Shown here: positions 9,084-18,311 of the stretch, piece by piece | How the letters are laid out: the number at the start of each line of letters is the position of its first letter | Position numbering within the stretch: position 1 is the first letter of the stretch | DNA from: Gracilaria caudata | Taxonomy: Eukaryota > Rhodophyta > Florideophyceae > Gracilariales > Gracilariaceae | Length of the DNA: 27,166 nt | Reading direction: 5' to 3' | Assembly (NCBI GenBank): GCA_030374735.1 | Contig: JASCIV010000269.1 | Coordinates: forward strand, 1 to 27,166 | Translations under genes and position numbers: made by a program | The notes under the pieces: generated by a model | Told to the model about the DNA's origin: nothing | The model's input: the letters and a program-made list of their open reading frames with translations, nothing else | Databases searched by the model: none

Positions 9084-9710
9084 CTACTGAAACAAACAAA
9101 GGGATGGGGTGTAGGAAGGGCGGTAGCACAACCAGGAAACAATCAAGAGGTGGAGAAGGGTATGCTGCAATGGACTGCGACCGGCCAGCGCTCTCAGAAT
9201 CTTACGTAGCGGATAATATCTTATTATGATGGCGCCGGCGTCGCAACCCATATGCGTCAAGCACAGCACCTTACCATTTCTCGTCCCCTCGAAAGGCTTT
9301 TTCTTCACATCTAGCACCAATCTACCATGAAAGCCATATTCAAGAGACTCGATTCGAGTCTTTTGCAAAGCTTATCTTCTGTGTCCCCTCCCCTGTCCAG
9401 ATCCGTTACGCAGCGTCAGCCACGAAATGCAGTCTCCAGTGGGAAAAATGCTATGTCTGAACAAAGAGTGATCGTCTGCAAAGCATCTTTGACATTGGTG
9501 TGCCAACTAGGGGTACAGGTATCACTCTAGTCCTTGGCCTTCGTATGAGATCCGTCTGGCTACCAGGCACAGGGCGCGCTGGTAGTCAATCCAGAAGAAA
9601 TCAAAACTTCTTCGACCTTTTCTCTTATTCAAGTCACCATGAAGGAGGGCAGGAACAAGAGAGTCATTGTGCTCACTAGCGTCTTTGGAGCCAAACGGTT
9701 CTCCCACGAA
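9084..9710 (-). mobile_element. LINE fragment 1 (reverse transcriptase remnant)
   Basis: Minus-strand 9250-9084 reads LRKILRALAGRSPLQHTLLH and continues with a Tyr/Leu-rich stretch. This resembles the reverse transcriptase thumb of LINEs and corresponds to the IRALTGK block of fragment 2, so it is a separate copy. Further upstream in one frame with two stops are a possible motif A (FFWIDYQRAL, about 9600-9570) and a possible catalytic motif C (FADD, 9482-9471). The spacing between A and C is much too short, which would require an internal deletion. The thumb match is moderate and the catalytic motifs are tentative. Confidence 0.45.
9345..9361. repeat. 17-nt one-base-centre palindrome
   Basis: AGACTCGA and its complement TCGAGTCT flank a single T at 9353. 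It lies within LINE fragment 1. Confidence 0.7.
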
Positions 9711-10069
9711 GCTACAGATTGGGTCATTTGGGGCTTGCCGTGAAAACTGCGCTAGTGCAGACCTTCCATAACTCGAGACCCGAGCGGTAATGATGATGAT
9801 CGGGACCGAACATTAAACATGACTCATCGTTGTTGTCCGGTGTTGTCTTCCCCGTGGCTCACAAGTGGTGTACAGTGCTGCAAGAACCATCGCGACCGTG
9901 ACCGTGAGTCGAGAGAAAGGCACTCCTGCGTTACCTGCTGGATATCATCATTTCGATAGGAGTTCAGAGGCTGAAGCCAAGACGATCGCAGACTAGCATC
10001 GATCACGTCTCGACACTACCGTACCGTTTACCAAGATCCTTGTTATGGAAGTTTTAGTTTAGAGCACGA

Positions 10070-10093
10070 TCATGATCATCATGATGATCATGA
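10070..10093. repeat. 24-nt perfect palindrome
   Basis: A perfect inverted repeat of TCATGATCATCA with no spacer, built from ATGATC/ATCATG words. A related TGATCATGATGATCA core forms the centre of the 49-nt palindrome at 16363-16411. Confidence 0.8.
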
Positions 10094-10342
10094 AGGTCAG
10101 AACATGTTGTGGGTGATGTGACATATGCGCATCAACAGTAACTGTCTTAGATTAGAATATGCTGGCATTTGCGAAAATTTTTGAATCAAATTTTGAACGA
10201 ATACGCAAATAAGTAAAATTACATAACGAATAATTCGACTACCTAATAATAACGTTACAGCAAATTATGATCCCGATACTGTGGTGGCAGTTACTGTACC
10301 ACTGCCGTAAGAAGTAATGAGAGAACAGCGAAGCACGGTGTG

Positions 10343-10365
10343 ACTTCCCACTGGGAAGTTCCCAG
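10343..10365. repeat. overlapping one-base-centre palindromes
   Basis: ACTTCCCA-C-TGGGAAGT (10343-10359) overlaps CTGGGAA-G-TTCCCAG (10351-10365). Three arms therefore alternate in orientation with single-base spacers, and the middle arm can pair with either neighbour. Confidence 0.75.
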
Positions 10366-10591
10366 GGGGTGCTCAAAATGACATGTAACGGTATCGGTTT
10401 CAACCATAACGTGACAATTGCATGAGGAAGTGCCGAAGCCAGGATCCGGAATTTCGATCATTACCCCAAAATATTAGATCGATAACGGAAGATGATCGAA
10501 AACTCTGGTGTCCACATTAAAGGAGGAGAGGATCGAACGAGCTGAGGAGCGGGCAAAATGCAGATATCTAGAATTGAAGCAGCCAAGAGCT

Positions 10592-12001
10592 CTATCGCTT
10601 GAACAAGCTTGAAGGCAAGTAATAGAACGCGTCTATTGACACAACTAAGACGAAATAAAGGCCAACAAAGGAATAGATCAAGTATGCATGTAGCCGTGAA
10701 AGGGGCGCCGGCACATCCTCCCCTTTTCGACTTTGGTACATCATGTACAGAATGTAAATACCGGCCTCGATGTTAAGCGCTAGTGTAGTAACACCTTCCA
10801 TGATCCTGAAAATACCCTCTGGGTTTGAGAGAGCGGTAACCAACACAACCGAGAAGTAAATAACGTATTTAGTGCGGCGACTGTTGTCGTATTCGGTGTC
10901 GGATTGGGTTGTGTCCTTGGAGCTACCATCAATGTAGTGCTTCATTCCCATGGACATTACAAGGAACGAAACAGTGATGCTGACGGTGATGAAAAGGTCA
11001 ACAATGAAAGAGATTACGGAGTCGAGCTTATCATGGCGACACTTCAAGACCTGCATCAGAGGTATGGTACTAATCTGGCCTCGCTGATAGGCGTCTTCAA
11101 GAGAAGCGCATGGAAGAGATTGCGATGCAGCAGCTCGCACAACGTCGGTGACGTTGGGAGGCGAGGTCTGGGGAACGACAAACAGAACGGCCAAGCACCA
11201 TACAATGTTGAGGACAAAACAGATGGCAATGGCCAACATAGTAGCGCCGCGGTAGGCGGCAATGAAGTGTGCATCAACAGTGGCTGGTGCGTCGGGGGGC
11301 AATGAATCTACGCATTTTTGGAAGGTGACAGGCATGAGGTTGACGACACCACTCAGAGCGATGGTGCCCATGAGGAATGGGTCAACGAGTCGGGAGGGGC
11401 TCCATGAGTGTGTGATTGACTGACGTATGGTGAGCCCTCGTGCCAATGTGAGGGAGACCAGCGCGGTGAGTATGACCGCCTTGGCAATTGTGGCGAATGT
11501 AAGCGATGGTAGCAGCTCCTGGTACGCGAAAACGATCAGCAGCGCTGATACAACCACGAACAGCACCTGCAACAGCTGGATCGGCAGGGCGCGCAGTGCA
11601 GGAAAGAGCGCAACGTACGCCTGCGGGCCCGCAATGGCATACGCAGACAGAATGAACAGAAAGTGCAGCAACACTACCAGCTCAAACAGCCGGCGCGGGG
11701 CGGCGAACGGAATGAATCGCTCGGCGAGCGAGTGTAACGACGGCGGCTGACAAGTCGCGGGCGCGTGCACTTCGAGGGCTTGGTAACCCGCTGCGTGCGG
11801 CGCGCAGTACGCGCGCTGAAGAAGCTCGGTGGTGGCGGCAACTACGCCCAGCTGCGCCAGCAAGTTGGCTGAGAACAGCAGCACGAACGGCGCCAGACCG
11901 GAGGCGTGCAGCGATACAGGCAACCCGAGAATGCCCGTGCCCAGCACTGTGGCCACGGACAGCGCGGTGGTCTGCACCAGCGCGCCCAGCGTCGGGCGCA
12001 T
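10592..12001 (-). CDS. amino acid transporter, AAAP family
   Basis: A 469-residue single-exon membrane protein with about eleven hydrophobic spans. TM1 contains GTGILGLPVSL (21-31), the glycine-rich unwound-helix signature of the amino acid/auxin permease (AAAP, Aa_trans) family. Further spans lie at roughly 37-60, 105-130, 140-160, 166-188, 206-226 and five more to the C-terminus, with a hydrophilic loop after TM7. Members are secondary transporters that move neutral or cationic amino acids with H+ or Na+ across the plasma or vacuolar membrane; the substrate cannot be read from sequence. The frame is open further upstream to a stop at about 12157 but has no earlier ATG, so the ATG at 12001-11999 is chosen. 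The 5' third is notably richer in G+C than the rest. The gene is divergent from the RRM gene. Confidence 0.85.
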   Translation of the reverse strand: MRPTLGALVQTTALSVATVLGTGILGLPVSLHASGLAPFVLLFSANLLAQLGVVAATTELLQRAYCAPHAAGYQALEVHAPATCQPPSLHSLAERFIPFAAPRRLFELVVLLHFLFILSAYAIAGPQAYVALFPALRALPIQLLQVLFVVVSALLIVFAYQELLPSLTFATIAKAVILTALVSLTLARGLTIRQSITHSWSPSRLVDPFLMGTIALSGVVNLMPVTFQKCVDSLPPDAPATVDAHFIAAYRGATMLAIAICFVLNIVWCLAVLFVVPQTSPPNVTDVVRAAASQSLPCASLEDAYQRGQISTIPLMQVLKCRHDKLDSVISFIVDLFITVSITVSFLVMSMGMKHYIDGSSKDTTQSDTEYDNSRRTKYVIYFSVVLVTALSNPEGIFRIMEGVTTLALNIEAGIYILYMMYQSRKGEDVPAPLSRLHAYLIYSFVGLYFVLVVSIDAFYYLPSSLFKR

Positions 12002-12509
12002 GCTTCCCGCTTCCCCCACGCCCCTCGCGCACGAACCGGACGCGACGGCGACGTGAAGAGCCGCCGCAGCTGCGCGATCGCGAATAGACGCCCCTGCAGA
12101 GAAACGTGACGCGCGCCTGGAGAGCCGCTGTAATTTTTCGTACGTAACGCAGTTCTAGACGTCGCTGTGGGGAGCGGCGCTCCCGGAGCACGCGTCGTGT
12201 GCGCGTGATGCGCAGCGGGAGCGCGCGTGTCTGCGCAGTGATCCCCCCGACCGCCTGCGTTGCGCCACGATGAAGATGTTCGACAGCCTCGCTACGATGC
12301 AACCGACACCGCTCGCCGCCAGTGGTGCAGCGAGCGCGCCACCGCCGCGGCGGGCGGCGCCGAGTGGCGGTTACCGCTCGCCCGGAGTGGCGCGTCGTGC
12401 CGCGCCGCGCTCGCGCGCGCTTCAAGCCATGACTGCGCCGCACACCGTGACGCTCCGTTCAAGCTCAGTCGCCCACTGTCTCGCCGATCCCGAGCGCCGC
12501 CATACGCCT
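12002..12509. promoter_or_regulatory. GC-rich divergent promoter region
   Basis: About 600 bp separates the start codons of the transporter (minus) and the RRM gene (plus). The sequence is strongly GC- and CpG-rich, in contrast to the roughly balanced composition elsewhere. Both strands show long open frames rich in Arg and Ala, which are by-products of composition. A TATA box marks the plus-strand gene; none is obvious for the minus-strand gene. Shared regulation of the two genes is possible but is only inferred from the layout. Confidence 0.5.
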
Positions 12510-12518
12510 TATAAAAGG
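12510..12518 (+). promoter_or_regulatory. TATA box of the RRM gene
   Basis: TATAAAAGG in a very GC-rich context, 88 bases before the ATG at 12598. With the usual 25-30 base spacing, transcription would start near 12540, giving a 5' leader of about 60 bases. It is the only textbook TATA box next to a gene in the window. Confidence 0.8.
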
Positions 12519-12597
12519 CGCCGCGCCGCGCTGCAGCAGTCGCGCTCGTGTACAGCACCGTCGTCCGCGTGAGTGCCTTTGTTTGTTTTGTGTCGTC

Positions 12598-15480
12598 ATG
12601 CAGCAGTCCAGTCGCTCCGGTCGATCCGGGCGTTCCGCTCGTGCCCATGCCAAGCATCAGCCTGCATCTTCCTCCGACGCCGTCGCGCCTAACGCTTCAG
12701 ATTCGCAGAAAGCTTCTGAACATGTGCTACACGAGCTGCCAAAGACTTCGGCCCGCCAGCCCCTTCCGTCCGCTGCTCTTAGAACTCGCCGACCCGTAAG
12801 TTATCTCCTTTCCCAAAGCCCGCTGTGCGTCTCGTGAATGCATCCACACCTATATCCTTGCTGCTGACACGCCTTCTCCTCCTCCTCGCAGTACCCGCGT
12901 CACCGGAAATCCAAGAACCGCCTCGAGCAGCAGCTCGAACCCACCCCTTCAGCCCATGCCGACATCAAGGAACCTGAGCACCTTTCGTGCATTTCTGCAC
13001 CAAAGCCGTCTCCGCATGATGTGCTCGCCCTCTCCTCTGTGCAACCCACTGCGAAGCCGATGGTCGCCAAACCCGAAACTTCTGTGCACGTAGCTCTTGC
13101 GCCTCAGGTGTCTGCACCCGCAGTCAGCAGTCCGCCTGTCTCACAGCTTGCTTCCGAGATGCACAACATCAGTGTCTCGTCGTCCTCCACCACCCATTCA
13201 CATCAGCAACTGCAGCAGCACCCCCACCAGCAACAGGCTCATGTTTCCCCCACCCAAGAAGCTTCCTCTGCTCAGCAATCGCCTGTTCCGGGTTCTTCCA
13301 GCAAGTCTCCGGCCTCCCCCTCCTGCCATACTTCGCATACCATGCATGCTTCTCAGCCGGAACAACACAAGTCTCCCGTACATCATTTGCCTCGCCATGT
13401 TCAGCACCAACCCATGGAGCCACAAACGCTTCCCATCCAAATGCACATGCCAAATCACATGGCTATCCAGCACATGCCATTGTCTCAACCTGCCATGCAT
13501 CCTCAAAGACAGCTTATGCTTCAACCTCAGTACTGCTCATCGGCCGGTGATGCTCTTCTGAGTTCGGAAACCACTGCCGTCAATGTCACTACCCACCCCA
13601 TGCATACTCAGGGGCAGCCTCTTCAGCTGTCTATGTCTTCGAGCGTCGACAGGCCTCCATCCGCGAATGACGCGCAATCCTACGTGTTCACCAGGCCGGT
13701 TAACGTTTCTTCTGCCACCGTTCCGTACCAGCTCGTTTCGCCCTCTTCTCATTCACAAGGTCCCCAATTCATTCCTGAAAACGTCGCTACATCGCATGTT
13801 CAAACTGCGAAGCACCGTGGAGAAGACACTACGCCTGTTGCTACCTCGTCCTCTGCAAGTCCTGTTGGACATACACAAGCGTCTGATTCTGCATCGAACA
13901 AGAAGGAGTGTCCTGTCAAGGAAGGTGGCGAGTCTGGAGAAAGTGACAAAATCGCTCAATTCGTATCGCGAGTCAAGGCTTCTGTGGATGGACATCGTGC
14001 CCGTCCTCTCATTTGTCAAGACATCAACAATAGCAATGCCGACACGCTAAGAATCTCAAGGCTGCCCCGAGGAGTCACTTATGATAGATTATACAGCATG
14101 GTCGAGCCCTTTGGCGAGGTGGAGGAGCTAACGTGGAGCTCAACGGACCCGTATGTTTGTGAAGTCACATATAGTGACCCGGCAGCAGCACATGAAGCAA
14201 AGCACTTCTTGGGAGACGCATTGGTCGGAAGTGACACGGAACCTCCACTCAAGGCTGAGCTCCACTCCCGCGACGCAGGAGCACAGTTATTCGTTGGGGA
14301 TTTGACACCGGATGTTACCGAGGAAATGTTGGAGACTACCTTCTCCAAACTCGTTGGAGAACCTGTCACTGCGCTTCTGAAACGTGACCCGGACAGTTTT
14401 TCGCCCATAGGATACGGCTTCTTGAGTTTCAAGAGTGAATCATCTGCAAACTTTGCCTTGGTCGCCGGTCATCGTGTTAAGATTGGAAATGCGTGTGTAC
14501 GAGTTGGAAGGGCGGAGCGTAACACATATCTATATGTTTCTGATCTGTCCCCTAGTGTTTCGATGTCGGAGGTGAAGGATTTATTCTCCAGATTTGGAAG
14601 CTTGGTAGAAGAGGACACGGTGATAATTCGAAGGTCCTACGCGTTCGTGAGATACAAAAACAGGAATGCCGCGGAGAAAGCCAAAAGGACTTTGGACAAA
14701 ACCGATTTGAAAGGGCGACTATCTGTTCGCTACGCCGAAGCGGAGCCCTTGAAGGCGTGTGTCGCAGTCCAGTTTCATAGCTCTGTCCCTCGCCCTCCGA
14801 ACTCTCTCCGGGATCTTTTGACGGCTACCTTTTCGAAGCATGGGAATTGCTCCGTGGAAATTCCCCGTCTGGCGAATGGCATGTGGCGTAAAGTCGCATT
14901 CGTCACTTTTCATGGGGATCCGATGGCTGCTAACCTAGCTGCGCTGGAGGCCGTTCAATCCATCCGCTTTGTTTCATCCCTGCCGGTCTGCTGCCAGTTT
15001 GCCAGAGAGCTAATCCCAAGGCTTCCGTCGAAAGGACTGACTGTCGAAAGGCTTTCTGAGGCGAATGTAGCGAAGTCCAACTTGACCGCCCCTTCCGAGA
15101 GGGTGACTGCGAAGCTTTTCCAGTCGAAGAAAAATAACCTGCGCCGCTCCGAACAGCTAGCGAGCGCCTCGAAGGGAAACACGAATGTCGGTCGAAACCA
15201 TCCGGAAAACCTGGGGCGTGAGTTCCAGAATGAGAAGCAGAGCAGAGGACCGAACTTCGTACCTATCTACGTGCCAATCACGGCCCTCCAGCATCCCAAC
15301 GCTCAGATACCACCTGGCTCGATTGTTGGAACTGATAATACAACAGGCCCCTATCAATGGTCTGGAAGAGTACTAGTTCCAGGGGGCTCATCCGGTGATG
15401 CGGTTGGACATTCAGTCCCCAACATGAACTCTACATACAATTCATTTGGTCGCATGCCTGAACCACGCTCGAAATGGTGA
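12598..15480 (+). CDS. four-RRM RNA-binding protein (two exons)
   Basis: Exon 1 (12598-12795, 66 codons) and exon 2 (12892-15480) join in frame across a 96-bp GTAAGT...CAG intron to give 928 residues. Residues 1 to about 440 are low-complexity, rich in Gln, His, Pro and Ser. Four RRM-type domains follow at about 450-525, 531-606, 611-683 and 689-770. RNP2-like LFVGDL and LYVSDL and RNP1-like IGYGFLSF, RSYAFVRY and RKVAFVTF are visible in domains 2 to 4; domain 1 is weaker. A basic, Asn/Pro-rich tail ends the protein. Serial RRMs recall PABP- or TIA1/Nam8-type mRNA-binding proteins in splicing, translation or decay, but no PABP C-terminal domain is present. The disordered N-terminus could support condensation. 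Without splicing the long frame has no upstream ATG, which supports the intron model. Confidence 0.88.
12796..12891 (+). other. spliceosomal intron, 96 bp, phase 0
   Basis: It starts GTAAGT and ends in a pyrimidine-rich tract followed by CGCAG. A plausible branch site, GCTGAC (CTGAC core), lies at about 12862-12867. Removing it fuses an ATG-started open frame to the long RRM frame without a stop. It is the only intron I can support in the window. Confidence 0.85.
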
Positions 15481-15593
15481 TTCAGTTATGATACATCTTT
15501 TGAGCTTAAGGTACTTTAGATGCCTTTTCATGTGCCACTGCATTAGTTCTTTAGATCTGATCAGCGCCAGCATATGGCTCGAGAAGAGTGGCC

Positions 15594-15599
15594 AATAAA
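15594..15599 (+). terminator. candidate poly(A) signal of the RRM gene
   Basis: AATAAA lies 114 bases after the stop codon at 15480. It is the nearest canonical hexamer downstream of the gene; use is inferred. Confidence 0.5.
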
Positions 15600-16362
15600 C
15601 TTGAGATTGTGCAGCAGTGGACATTCATATACCCTTGTAGGAGCAGAGCGCTGCTATCCCCTTGCTTTCTTTTATTGCCCCCCTCGCCTGTGCGCCCCTC
15701 GCACAAGACTACAGGCTTTTAGCAAGAGAGAACCCTGCCACAATATCCAAACAAGGGCTACAAGGGTAAAGAGGGATAGGTATATCACAGGGGCGTGCAT
15801 GTGACAAACTAATCGCTCCAACTCCATAGTCATTAGCAAGCTCAAATCCAGCGTAGTTAGTCAGTTTTAGTCCTCCAGATCACAGTAGTTGACGCGCCAG
15901 ACCAAAGACGCAATCTTACGCGCCACACGCTTGAACGCCTCACTTTAGGGAGACCATTCTACGCTAGTTCACTTGCGCTTGCTTGGCAATGACTGCCGTG
16001 GCAGCAGGCTCAGTCGTTGATGCGGGATCTTGTTGAGTAGGAGCCATCGTCGGTAATGCGCTTGACTAGACTAGTAGATCGTCGTTGATCGCTTTTTGAA
16101 CATCTTGTTCTTATCACGTGAAATTACCGTCTATGTTGTGCAACGTATGCAACTTGTACAACGTGTCGTATGTGTACAGTCAGTCACATGTAAAGATACG
16201 GGCCTGGTATATCTGATTTCGGCTATGGAGGCCAGAATCGAGAAGGTACAGTAGCATAGGTGTGCCCATTTGGCAAATCGGAAAGTAGCTTTCGAAGTAT
16301 AGAACTGCACTCCGGACTGCCTCACGGGACAAACATGCGTTTCACAGAGAAATCATTTCTAT

Positions 16363-16411
16363 CCATATAGGTATACGTATGATCATGATGATCATATGTA
16401 TACCTATATGG
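16363..16411. repeat. 49-nt palindrome
   Basis: Two 24-base arms (16363-16386 and 16388-16411) flank a single G at 16387 and match except at one position (G at 16377 against the complement of T at 16397). The outer part is CCATATAGGTATAC and the centre is built from ATGATCAT. It could form a cruciform or a long hairpin; no T-run or gene end is nearby. Confidence 0.8.
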
Positions 16412-17079
16412 CAGATATCGAGTTTACATAACTAGCCAAGGTAGATTATGCAACAACTGTACGAGTCCTGTTTACGTTCAAGTGCCTGTGCGGTCGATGA
16501 CCAGCATTCCCAGAGGGCTGCTACACAAAGACAGCCTTAAATACCCGCGCCGACGTCTCTACCTGTGCGTTCTGCACTCAGCGTGGCCACTATCGATACG
16601 CAAAACCGCTAAGCGATAATCACACGGCGCTCTGTCTACTTTCGATACTACACTGCGTGCACTCTGCCCAAGCAGCGCGTTTTCTCGAACTACAATGATC
16701 AAAGAAAACGTGTTCGTTGCAGGTTACACTTCAGTGATATCATATCGAGCGCTTAGTTTGCATTATATATATCATATACATAATATCGACTGAATGCTCG
16801 ATGTGGGCTGAAATGGTCTGGATCTCGCTGGGATACAATCATTTTCGAAAATGTCACGGACATGAAAACCGGCTGTAGTATACGAAGGTAGTAGATTATG
16901 GGGTGAGGAATCCCCAGAGAGAAGCCCGCGAGCCCTAGCGTTCCGTCAGTCTTGGTACGCCGCCCTCCGATACAAATCGTTGAAATTATGCACGGAGCGA
17001 AATGGAATTGCTAGAAATGTCTGGCACGGAAAATTGACTTCGGTGGCAGAGATGAGCATTTCAGCTTCCCGTACAGTAC

Positions 17080-17108
17080 GGCTCCTGCGGACTCCGCAGT
17101 GCGGAGCC
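17080..17108. repeat. GC-rich alternating-arm hairpins
   Basis: CTGCGGA-C-TCCGCAG (17085-17099) overlaps CTCCGCA-G-TGCGGAG (17092-17106), and GGCTCC/GGAGCC (17080-17085 and 17103-17108) can pair on the outside. The middle arm has two mutually exclusive partners. Confidence 0.75.
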
Positions 17109-18311
17109 CACATGCTCTAATCATGTAATCCGGAAGCAAGCGATCTAACATACCCATAAAAAAGGAAAAGTCTTTTCCTCTTGCTTCTTGAAGCAAGGTT
17201 CGCCAGTGAATTGGAAATTATCATCTAGATTGTCTAAGAACTTATTGGTTCTACATGTAAATTGTAGTGATTTGTTGTTGTTGAAGCTGTATATCACTGG
17301 CGTAGAACCGGCGATTATGATACCCTCGCAAAAACGTGGAAGCGTTTGTGGTATCTGTCAAGGTTGTGGGATTTGGCATTAACTTTGTTACGTGGCAACG
17401 TCAACGGTTTGCTACATATCACAAGAGAGAGTACGCTATAAAGATACAGTGCCAGCATATTATCTAGGTTGCACTGCAGCTTTCTGACGGGGTCAAAATG
17501 ACGCGGTGACCAAGGATCCCTGATCATGATGATGGGCGATTAGATTATTTTCTAGCAAGATCATCTTTAGATGAGCGTCATTTTCATGGGATTGAATTTA
17601 GGGTTGGCTGTTGATCCAGTGAAGGTACTAAGAAACCTGATGGTCGGAATAAGAATGATGCACACATAAACAGGTACCGGCCGAGGTTCCTGAGGAAGTT
17701 TCTTACAGCATTGCGCTTCCGATAGACATGAGAAAAGAGCTTCTCTCGATATGGACACATACATCACAGATGAGCAGCACGCCCGCCCGTGTACCAATGT
17801 TCTGAAAGCAAGGTCCTGAGGAGGAGTCGCACCCTTGGGCCAGCAGGCGTGACTGAGGAAACGGGAGGTGCCACATGCCGTGTTCTCAAACTACTTGTCC
17901 GCGTGATACTGTCAATTTCATTAGATAAGATGACCTGTATACTTCCAAACTAGAAGTGCGGTCCAAAAAAGTGTTTACAACATGTTCCGGAGGCCCAAAG
18001 GATAATACTGAATAGTTGTGTGTAGTTATCACCATTTCTAGTTAGGAAATCTAAGAGTAAAGCACGCAACGCTTCAACGTGGCGATTGTTAACAATACAC
18101 GCTGGTACTTGCCCCTGCTCAGATTAGATTCTGCTATTGCTCTCGATGTTGCTCCACATGTTCCACACAAAGATGTGGCCCGGAAATATAGAAACTGCAT
18201 TGTACTGAGTGTAACGGTGTGCTTTGAAGCCTTCATAAGAGAAAAGAGGAGACCAACCTGCAGTATTCGTCGAGATGTGCAGTAATATCTTCTTTGTCTT
18301 CAACGTCAAGT

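Larger units (their letters stand above)
9711..10591. other. intergenic, AT-rich, palindromes
   Basis: No gene is supported. The region becomes AT-rich around 10140-10260 and contains two clean palindromes (10070-10093, 10343-10359). It forms the 3' flank of the minus-strand transporter. I see no clear poly(A) hexamer on that strand close to the stop. Confidence 0.5.
15600..18311. other. intergenic, 2.7 kb with hairpins
   Basis: No convincing gene and no tRNA or spliceosomal RNA signature was found by eye on either strand. Structured elements are the 49-nt palindrome at 16363, an imperfect AT-rich inverted repeat at about 16735-16800 (CATATCGAGC against GCTCGATGTG, enclosing TATATATATC) and the GC hairpin cluster at 17080-17108. 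No clear TATA box precedes the tyrosinase. Confidence 0.45.

Noticed and set aside
12002..12019. GTG start for the transporter at 12019
   Set aside because: Eukaryotic initiation at GTG is unlikely, and an ATG follows six codons later directly before the first membrane span.
11682..12443. 253-codon Arg-rich minus-strand frame
   Set aside because: It overlaps the transporter N-terminus in another frame and runs into the GC-rich promoter; high GC removes stop codons by chance.
13021..13023. GTG start for the RRM protein
   Set aside because: The frame is open upstream and joins an ATG-containing exon across a canonical intron.
18294..18296. TTG start for the tyrosinase
   Set aside because: The ATG at 18312 has a good context and begins the signal peptide.
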